Shown here: positions 7,318-10,695 of the stretch, in pieces
Layout: every line of letters starts with the position of its first letter
Numbering within the stretch: the first letter of the stretch is position 1
Assembly: GCA_003694235.1 (NCBI GenBank)
Contig: RFKO01000149.1
Location: forward strand, 1 to 10,695
Direction: 5' to 3'
Length of the DNA: 10,695 bases
Origin: Anaerolineae bacterium
Lineage (GTDB): Bacteria; Chloroflexota; Anaerolineae; Anaerolineales; UBA11858
Translations under genes and position numbers: made by a program
Notes under the pieces: model-generated
Told to the model about the DNA's origin: nothing
The model's input: the letters and a program-made list of their open reading frames with translations, nothing else
Database searches by the model: none

Positions 7318-7323
7318 ATTATA
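7318..7323 (-). promoter_or_regulatory. -10 box of the DUF89 gene, leaderless arrangement
   Basis: The minus strand has a perfect TATAAT at 7323-7318, then seven bases (TTGCCCC), then the ATG at 7310. The expected transcription start coincides with the start codon and no Shine-Dalgarno sequence fits. The place where its -35 box should be is occupied by the opposing -10 box of rsmA. Confidence 0.55.
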
Positions 7324-7341
7324 GTCGAATTGCTTACAGGG

Positions 7342-7347
7342 TATAAT
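7342..7347 (+). promoter_or_regulatory. -10 box of rsmA, leaderless arrangement
   Basis: A perfect TATAAT is followed by seven bases (CCTTCAC) and the rsmA ATG at 7355. This mirrors the DUF89 promoter: the two TATAAT boxes point away from each other with 18 bp between them. No recognisable -35 consensus or ribosome site is present. Confidence 0.55.
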
Positions 7348-7354
7348 CCTTCAC

Positions 7355-8218
7355 ATGACGCCGGATTCCCCTTCGCCACCGCTCAACATTGCGGCCTTGC
7401 TGCGCGCACATGGCCTGAGGCCGGACAAACGCCTGGGGCAAAACTTTCTGCACGACGAATCAGCACTGCGGAAAATCGTTGGCGCGGCTGAGCTTCAGCC
7501 CACAGACACCGTGCTGGAGATCGGCCCCGGCCTGGGCAGCCTGACGCGCCATCTCGCCCGCGCTGCCCGGCGGGTGATAGCGGTAGAACTCGACGCCCGT
7601 CTCCTGCCCGCCCTGCGCCAGGTGCTGGCCGCCTGCGAGAACGTGGAAATCATCCAGGGAGACATCCTGACGCTATCGCCGGGCGAACTCATTTCCTCGC
7701 CGAAAACAGGCAGCCTGAAAGTGGTGGCCAACATCCCATACTACATCACCTCGGCCATTCTGCGCCATTTGCTCAGCGCGTCGCCGCGCCCCGAGCGGTT
7801 GATCCTCACCGTGCAGAAAGAAGTCGCCACCCGCATCTGCGCCCAGCCGGGGAATCTCAGCCTGCTGGCGCTCAGTGTGCAGGTTTTCGGCCATCCCGAG
7901 ATCGTGGCGCACATCCCTGCCGGGGCGTTCTATCCCCGCCCCAAGGTGGACTCCGCCGTGCTGCGCGTGCGTCTTTATCCCCAACCGGTGATCCCTGCTG
8001 ACGAACTGGACGCCTTCTTCCGCCTGACCAGAGCCGGCTTCGGTCAGAAACGCAAAACCCTGCTCAACGCCCTTGCTGCCGGCCTGGGGCAACCGAAAAC
8101 CGTTCTCGCCCCCCTGCTGACCGCGGCCGGAATTGACCCTCAGCGGCGGGCGCAAACCCTCACCCTGGAGGAATGGCGCGCGTTGACAAAAATAGCCCGC
8201 CAGCAGGTTGTGCTATAA
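7355..8218 (+). CDS. rsmA: 16S rRNA (adenine1518-N6/adenine1519-N6)-dimethyltransferase
   Basis: RsmA (KsgA) uses S-adenosylmethionine to dimethylate two adjacent adenines in the terminal helix of 16S rRNA late in 30S subunit assembly. The 287-aa length is typical. Family landmarks are KRLGQNFLHD (25-34), the SAM-binding loop VLEIGPGLGSLT (53-64), the acidic VELD (77-80), QGD (101-103), the catalytic NIPYY motif (126-130), FYPRPKVDSAVLRV and GFGQKRKTLLNAL in the C-terminal domain. The ATG at 7355 has no Shine-Dalgarno but has a -10 box seven bases upstream. The gene ends with CTATAA, whose last bases form part of the next promoter. A ksgA-type function is secure. Nothing unusual is seen in the protein. 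Confidence 0.97.
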   Translation: MTPDSPSPPLNIAALLRAHGLRPDKRLGQNFLHDESALRKIVGAAELQPTDTVLEIGPGLGSLTRHLARAARRVIAVELDARLLPALRQVLAACENVEIIQGDILTLSPGELISSPKTGSLKVVANIPYYITSAILRHLLSASPRPERLILTVQKEVATRICAQPGNLSLLALSVQVFGHPEIVAHIPAGAFYPRPKVDSAVLRVRLYPQPVIPADELDAFFRLTRAGFGQKRKTLLNALAAGLGQPKTVLAPLLTAAGIDPQRRAQTLTLEEWRALTKIARQQVVL

Positions 8219-8219
8219 T
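8211..8219 (+). promoter_or_regulatory. Extended -10 promoter overlapping the rsmA stop codon
   Basis: TGCTATAAT is a perfect TGn-extended -10 box, and the rsmA TAA (8216-8218) lies within it. The start codon of the following gene is at 8231, eleven bases downstream, so the leader would be only about five bases long. A TTGACA at 8183-8188 is 25 bp away, too far to be its -35. The same nine bases occur at 33-41 on the other strand. Confidence 0.5.
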
Positions 8220-8230
8220 TGATTCAACTT

Positions 8231-8638
8231 ATGAAAGAAACCGTCAACCCCAAAACCTCTGGCCCTGACCGCGGCGTGATCATCGGTCTGATCATCGGCG
8301 CGCTGGTGCTGATCGGGATTCTGGTGGCCGGCGTGGTGTTGCTCCTGCAACCCGGCACGGATACCGCTCGCATCCGGGATATATTCATCATCTTCATGGC
8401 ACTGGAGTCACTGGTTGTCGGTCTGGCGCTGGTCGTTCTGATCGCTCAGATCGCCCGCCTGATCAACCTGCTGCAAAACGAAATCAAACCGATTATCGAT
8501 TCGACCAACGAAACCGTGAGCACGCTGCGCGGCACCACCCGCTTCCTGAGTGACAACCTGGTCGCACCGGTGATCAAACTCAATGAATACCTCGCCGGTC
8601 TGAATCAGATCATCCGCCTGGTCAGGCCACGCAAGTAA
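8231..8638 (+). CDS. Small two-helix membrane protein upstream of YtxH (YtxG/DUF948-like layout)
   Basis: I do not recognise a firm family. The 135-aa protein starts with a short polar segment and has two strongly hydrophobic helices at about 16-39 and 50-75. It ends with an amphipathic, mostly cytoplasmic-type tail (LLQNEIKPIIDSTNETVSTL, then TTRFLSDNLVAPVIKL) that could form a coiled coil. This tail resembles DUF948 (YtxG) proteins, and in Bacillus ytxG also precedes ytxH, so a functional pair with the next gene is likely. The ATG at 8231 is chosen; an in-frame TTG at 8219 overlaps the -10 box and can hardly be used. There is no Shine-Dalgarno. No function can be assigned beyond an envelope-associated role. 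Confidence 0.75.
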   Translation: MKETVNPKTSGPDRGVIIGLIIGALVLIGILVAGVVLLLQPGTDTARIRDIFIIFMALESLVVGLALVVLIAQIARLINLLQNEIKPIIDSTNETVSTLRGTTRFLSDNLVAPVIKLNEYLAGLNQIIRLVRPRK

Positions 8639-8666
8639 TCTCAAGTAAACAACAAGGAGTGAAACT

Positions 8667-9089
8667 ATGGGAAACAATAACAGCAACGAATTTGGAGCCT
8701 TCCTCTCCGGCCTGATGCTGGGCGGGTTGGTCGGCGCGGCCGTCGCCCTGCTGCTCGCCCCCCAATCGGGCGAGGAGACGCGCAAAGTGATCCGCGAAAA
8801 AAGCATCGAACTGAAAGACTTGGCTGCTGAACGAGCTGTTGAAACGCGGCAGCAGGCCGAGGCCCAACTGGAAGAAGCGCGTCGTCAGGCCGAAGCCAAA
8901 CTGGCCGAAGCGCGCGCCCAGGCCGAAAAGCTGGTCCAGGAGGCACAGGCCCGCGCCGAACAACTCCGCCAACAGGGTCAGGTTGTCCTCGAAGAACAAA
9001 AAACCAAAATCGAAGAAGCACTCGCAACGGGGAAACGCAAAATCGCCAAACAGGACACCCCCGACGAGGAAGCCTCCGCCGAAGCCTGA
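8667..9089 (+). CDS. YtxH domain-containing protein with long coiled coil
   Basis: The 140-aa protein has the YtxH hallmark: a glycine-rich membrane helix at about 10-31 ending APQSGEETR, followed by a long charged helix. Residues 35-122 are rich in Ala, Glu, Gln and Arg and should form a coiled coil. Within it, residues 62-105 repeat with an 11-residue period. The C-terminus (TPDEEASAEA) is acidic and probably disordered. A strong AAGGAG lies seven bases before the ATG. The gene starts 28 bp after the two-helix membrane protein, with no promoter between, so they are co-transcribed, and a terminator follows. YtxH proteins are common stress-linked envelope proteins in Gram-positives and relatives; their biochemical role is unknown. 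Confidence 0.85.
   Translation: MGNNNSNEFGAFLSGLMLGGLVGAAVALLLAPQSGEETRKVIREKSIELKDLAAERAVETRQQAEAQLEEARRQAEAKLAEARAQAEKLVQEAQARAEQLRQQGQVVLEEQKTKIEEALATGKRKIAKQDTPDEEASAEA
8850..8981 (+). repeat. Four degenerate 33-bp units coding an 11-residue repeat in YtxH
   Basis: Four consecutive 33-bp blocks encode QQAEAQLEEAR, RQAEAKLAEAR, AQAEKLVQEAQ and ARAEQLRQQGQ. Ala-Glu recurs at residues 64-65, 75-76, 86-87 and 97-98. The first three blocks are similar at the DNA level (CAGGCCGA core), which suggests growth by tandem duplication. Confidence 0.65.
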
Positions 9090-9094
9090 AAGCC

Positions 9095-9123
9095 AGGACC
9101 TCCCAAAATGGGAGGCCTTTTTT
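9095..9123 (+). terminator. Rho-independent terminator after ytxH
   Basis: CCTCCC (9099-9104) pairs with GGGAGG (9110-9115) around an AAAAT loop. The stem can be extended by A/T, G/T and G/C pairs around one mismatch and is followed by six T residues (9118-9123). It starts six bases after the ytxH stop. The T run also contains the complement of the TAA stop of the convergent nnrDE gene. On the minus strand no good T run follows, so it works mainly in the plus direction. Confidence 0.85.
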
Positions 9124-10695
9124 ATCCCAGGCGTCCCAACACCGCCGGCAGGGTGACGAGCAAATCGCCGGCCATCACCGCCGCGCTGTTGCCGTGCATC
9201 TCCTCAGCCAGCAGCCCGGCCTGCGCGTGCAGCCAGGCGCCTGCCGCCGCGGCCTCGAAGGCGTCCACGCCCTGGGCGCGCAGGCCGACGATGATCCCCG
9301 CCAGCACGTCGCCGGTGCCGGCGCGCGCCAGCGCGGGCGAGGCCACCGGGATGACAGCCGTGCGTCCATCCGGCGAGGCAATCACGGTGAACGCGCCCTT
9401 GAGCACCACCACATGCCCCCACTCGGCGGCGTATCGCTCGGCCACTCCCACGCGGTCGGCCTGTATCGCTTCCTTGTCCAGCCCGCACAACACCGCCATC
9501 TCCCCAGGGTGCGGAGTGAGCACCGCGGGAGCAGGCAACTTTTGCCACCAGTGTTCGATCCCCACCAGCAGTTTCAACCCATCGGCATCCACCACCAGCG
9601 GAGGCAGCGCGGGGGTCGTCTCCGCCGCGGATTTGCGCTCAACGGTTAGCGGCACAAAACCCACTCTGCCGCTCGCGGCACGGGCCTCGCCCCCCAACAA
9701 CTGGCGCAGGAACTCCCCCGTTGTCTCTTCCTGCCCCAATCCCGGCCCAACCAGCAAAGCCGTCACCCGCTTCAGGTTATCCCGTACGACTTCGGCGGCA
9801 TCCTCGGCGATATAGCCATCCTGATGCGGCAGCGGCAGCCAGGTGACCTCCGGCAGGCGGCCGGCCAGCGCCTGCTGCACCGGCAGCACCGTCCCCAGCG
9901 TGACCAGCCCGGCCCCGACACGGTAGGCTGCCTCGCCGGCCAACGCCGCCGCGCCGACGAAGTTGATGCTACCGGCTACCACCAGCGCAGTGCCAAACGT
10001 GCCCTTGTGCGCCTCCAGCGGACGGGGGGGCAATACAGCCGCCACCCACTCTTCAAACACCACCTCCCGGCGCACCTTTTCATAAGCCTTCAGCCCATCT
10101 GGCAAACCGATCCCTACCAGATGCACCTCGCCCTCTAGCCGATAAGCGGGGAACTTCAACAACCCTTGTTTAACCGCTGCCATGGTCACCGTCAGATCGG
10201 CAGGGATGGCCTCGGCAGCCGCTTCACCAGTGTCGCAATCCACCCCGGAGGGACAATCCACCGCCACCACCACAGGCGGACGCTCCATCTGCTCACAGGC
10301 CCGGCGCACAAAATCCAGCACTTCGGCGGCCTCGCCGCGCAGCGGCAGGCGCACACCGGTGCCCAACACCCCGTCCAGCAGCACGGCGTGATGCTCCAGC
10401 GCGGCGGCCAGTTTCTTGCGTCCTTTGTCCTCCACGCCGGACACAATCGTCACACCGGCCTGGCGCGCCCGCTCGACCAACGCATCGTCTTCCGGGCGCG
10501 CTTTCACCAGATACGCGCTGGCCTGCCATCCCCAGCCGGCCAGATAGCTCAGCGCGACCAGCGTATCGCCGCCGTTGTTCCCCGTGCCCACCAGGCCCAG
10601 CACGCTCTTGGCCTCCAGATCATCAAACTGCTGGCGCACCACTTCAGCCAGCCCGCGCCCGGCGTGCTCCATCATCGCCGCGTAGGTGTGCCCGC
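9122..10695 (-). CDS. nnrDE: Bifunctional NAD(P)HX epimerase / ADP-dependent NAD(P)HX dehydratase, 5' end cut
   Basis: This enzyme repairs hydrated NADH and NADPH. The N-terminal YjeF_N domain interconverts the R and S epimers, and the C-terminal ribokinase-like domain dehydrates the S form using ADP. Counting from the internal Met at 10675, the epimerase part spans about 1-200, with MMEHAGRG, GTGNNGGDTL (30-39) and DCPSGVDCDTG (140-150). The dehydratase spans about 220-515, with AHKGTFGTALVVAGS, LLVGPGLG (307-314), VVDADGLK (361-368), LTPHPGEM and AGTGDVLAG (452-460, containing the expected catalytic Asp). The frame stays open to the window edge (GHTYAA before that Met), and family members have about 20 more residues, so 10675 is not the true start. 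An extra segment of about 25 residues lies at 329-357. The fused arrangement matches E. coli YjeF. The gene converges on ytxH. Confidence 0.94.
   Translation of the reverse strand, partial: GHTYAAMMEHAGRGLAEVVRQQFDDLEAKSVLGLVGTGNNGGDTLVALSYLAGWGWQASAYLVKARPEDDALVERARQAGVTIVSGVEDKGRKKLAAALEHHAVLLDGVLGTGVRLPLRGEAAEVLDFVRRACEQMERPPVVVAVDCPSGVDCDTGEAAAEAIPADLTVTMAAVKQGLLKFPAYRLEGEVHLVGIGLPDGLKAYEKVRREVVFEEWVAAVLPPRPLEAHKGTFGTALVVAGSINFVGAAALAGEAAYRVGAGLVTLGTVLPVQQALAGRLPEVTWLPLPHQDGYIAEDAAEVVRDNLKRVTALLVGPGLGQEETTGEFLRQLLGGEARAASGRVGFVPLTVERKSAAETTPALPPLVVDADGLKLLVGIEHWWQKLPAPAVLTPHPGEMAVLCGLDKEAIQADRVGVAERYAAEWGHVVVLKGAFTVIASPDGRTAVIPVASPALARAGTGDVLAGIIVGLRAQGVDAFEAAAAGAWLHAQAGLLAEEMHGNSAAVMAGDLLVTLPAVLGRLG

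Noticed and set aside
8183..8188. TTGACA as the -35 box of the promoter at 8211-8219
   Set aside because: The spacer to TATAAT would be 25 bp. The TGn extension makes a -35 unnecessary.
9108..9815. 235-aa open frame on the plus strand opposite nnrDE
   Set aside because: Ser/Thr/Ala-rich shadow of the NnrD frame. It would begin inside the ytxH terminator.
1..10695. Mobile elements, CRISPR arrays, tRNA or rRNA genes, toxin-antitoxin or phage genes
   Set aside because: I looked for transposase motifs, terminal or direct repeats, repeat-spacer patterns and tRNA-like folds, and saw none. All space is filled by ordinary chromosomal genes.

Overview
The window is a compact, GC-rich, gene-dense bacterial chromosome segment. 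It holds ten protein genes with almost no spacer and no mobile element, CRISPR array, rRNA or tRNA. The gene set is mreB-mreC-mreD-PBP2, a secreted DUF348/G5/3D protein, an ARMT1-like DUF89 phosphatase, rsmA, a two-helix membrane protein plus YtxH, and bifunctional NnrDE. Together with the protein style (for example the Cys-containing 3D domain), this suggests a member of Chloroflexota, probably Anaerolineae-like. That placement is an inference from gene content, not from a marker-gene comparison.

Left part (1-4569, minus strand): the rod-shape and peptidoglycan elongation operon, transcribed right to left as mreB, mreC, mreD, mrdA (PBP2). Gaps are 22 bp, 1 bp and a 4-bp ATGA overlap. It has one good promoter at 4639-4667 and a leader of about 60 nt that opens with a perfect 9-bp inverted repeat. 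mreB is best read as starting at a TTG codon set by an AAGGAG site. A further promoter-like box and a possible start codon for the next gene sit at the extreme left edge.

Middle (4691-7347): divergent from mreB is a membrane-anchored or secreted cell-wall protein with four DUF348-like repeats, a G5 domain and a 3D domain. Its 3' end overlaps that of the convergent DUF89/ARMT1-like gene by 41 bp. The DUF89 gene is divergent from rsmA across only 44 bp. That gap holds two mirror-image TATAAT boxes, each 7 nt from its start codon, which suggests leaderless transcripts.

Right part (7355-10695): rsmA (16S rRNA dimethyladenosine transferase) is followed by a small two-TM protein with its own extended -10 box overlapping the rsmA stop codon. 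Next comes a YtxH protein with an 11-residue-periodic coiled coil and a clear rho-independent terminator. Convergent to it is NnrDE, the NAD(P)HX epimerase/dehydratase, cut by the right window edge.

The genes fall into three themes: cell elongation and envelope (mreBCD, PBP2, the 3D protein, probably YtxH and its partner), metabolite damage control (DUF89 protein, NnrDE) and ribosome maturation (RsmA). I see no obviously new multi-gene system. The most interesting signals are regulatory: the mirror leaderless promoters, the start-proximal -10 boxes and the mreB leader palindrome. The extracytoplasmic cysteine pairs in PBP2 and the 3D protein come next.
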